The translations under genes and the position numbers were made by a program. From contig CAYUEL010000001.1 of the NCBI GenBank assembly GCA_964443025.1, positions 14,762-78,761 of the forward strand: DNA of 64,000 nucleotides. The letters run 5' to 3'. The notes under the pieces were generated by a model. It did no database searches, was not told the DNA's origin, and saw nothing but the letters and a program-made list of their open reading frames with translations. The DNA comes from JAJFKJ01 sp964443025 (GTDB taxonomy: Bacteria; Pseudomonadota; Gammaproteobacteria; JABCZS01). Below are positions 63,580-64,000 of this stretch, one piece after another. Position 1 is the first letter of the stretch. The number at the start of each line of letters is the position of its first letter.

Positions 63580-63927
63580 ATGAAAAAAATAATGCAAACT
63601 CGTGCCCGCGCACTTCGTAAAAATAGCACAGATGTAGAAAATCATTTGTGGTATTTCTTGCGCTCAAGAAATTTTAATGGCTATAAATTCAGAAGGCAGT
63701 ATGTAATTGAACCATACATTGTGGACTTTATTTGTATACGAAAAAAACTAATCATCGAATTAGATGGTGGACAACATGAGCAAGCAATGAATTACGATGA
63801 AAGGCGTACAAGATTTTTAAAAGCAAGAGGATATACGATACTGAGATTTTGGAATAACGAGGTTCTTACTGAAACTGAAGGCGTGTTAGAGGTAATTTTG
63901 GATGCGCTGAGTATGCCCTCACCCTAA
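63580..63927 (+). CDS. DUF559-domain (Vsr/PD-(D/E)XK-like) protein
   Basis: A 115-residue protein of the DUF559 family, related to very-short-patch-repair endonucleases. Visible motifs: RARALRKNSTDVENHLWYFLRSR, GYKFRRQYVIEPYIVDFICIRKKLIIELDGGQHE (the D...ExD core), YDERRTRFLKARGYTILRFWNNEV. The family's function is not established. The gene fills the space between two inverted 68-bp repeats: one gives GAGGG before the ATG, and the other provides the last codons and the TAA stop. Confidence 0.88.
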   Translation: MKKIMQTRARALRKNSTDVENHLWYFLRSRNFNGYKFRRQYVIEPYIVDFICIRKKLIIELDGGQHEQAMNYDERRTRFLKARGYTILRFWNNEVLTETEGVLEVILDALSMPSP

Positions 63928-63983
63928 CCCTCTCCCGCTATCACTATCTACCATGACAATACATTTCTAGGCGAGAGAGGGAA
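63916..63983 (-). repeat. 68-bp repeat, inverted copy (right end of DUF559 unit)
   Basis: The inverse of the copies at 63415 and 63509, with a few changes near its centre. It overlaps the last 12 bases of the DUF559 gene. The 17 bases after it, to the window end, mirror the 17 bases before the second copy, so the true repeat boundary may lie beyond 64000. Confidence 0.85.
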
Positions 63984-64000
63984 CTTTTGAATTTGTTTTA

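Overview
The window is about 64 kb of a moderately AT-rich gammaproteobacterial chromosome. It carries two blocks of genes for a Dot/Icm type IVB secretion system: dotB-dotC-dotD divergent from icmS-icmP-icmO at the left edge, and icmW-icmX-(unknown membrane gene)-icmV-dotA further in. Such a system, together with Sel1-repeat and DnaJ-domain accessory proteins, points to an intracellular or host-associated member of the Legionellales. The gene order differs from Legionella: nothing lies between icmS and icmP, where icmR and icmQ would be expected, icmT is not beside icmS, and icmN/L/K do not follow icmO. I cannot name the genus from this sequence; there is no rRNA or tRNA gene in the window.

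Layout. 1-6054: dotBCD / icmS, icmP, icmO. 6055-15164: an accessory island with an AAA ATPase carrying a nuclease-like C-terminus, a small DUF167 protein, a 1388-residue J-domain protein with a toxin-like C-terminus and an overlapping small gene that may be its immunity or chaperone partner, and a divergent Sel1-repeat protein. 15165-21052: the second dot/icm operon. 21158-22535: a 65-residue protein and a serine-recombinase-like protein that appears catalytically dead. 22582-40301: a large divergent catabolic region for leucine and other branched-chain amino acids. 40357-42181: LemA, an M48 protease and a DUF493 protein. 42176-60235: one uninterrupted 18-kb gene for a 6019-residue filamentous-haemagglutinin-like adhesin made mostly of GLUG-type repeats. 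60390-63294: folA, thyA, lgt and a TauE/SafE permease. 63415-64000: a DUF559 gene bracketed by inverted repeats.

How the metabolic genes fit together: the plus-strand E1-alpha/E1-beta/E2 complex would make branched-chain acyl-CoA. Isovaleryl-CoA dehydrogenase, methylcrotonyl-CoA carboxylase beta subunit, methylglutaconyl-CoA hydratase and HMG-CoA lyase would take leucine carbon to acetyl-CoA and acetoacetate, and acetoacetyl-CoA synthetase plus thiolase would finish the job. ETF alpha/beta and ETF-ubiquinone oxidoreductase would pass the electrons to the quinone pool. The biotin-carboxylase (alpha) subunit of methylcrotonyl-CoA carboxylase and the E3 subunit of the dehydrogenase complex are not here.

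The most unusual signal concerns two related ATPase genes, at 6055-7515 and 31780-33237. Each is preceded by four copies of a short motif in strictly alternating orientation. The motif differs completely between the two genes, but the spacing (26/29/26 and 26/28/26 bp) and the distance to the start codon (13 and 15 bp) are almost the same. This looks like a family of self-addressed regulators or elements, each carrying its own operator code. One of them sits between etfB and etfA. Other points of interest are the J-domain/toxin-like fusion gene, an unassigned polytopic membrane protein inside the icm operon, and a DUF559 gene whose ribosome binding site and stop codon are both supplied by its flanking inverted repeats.
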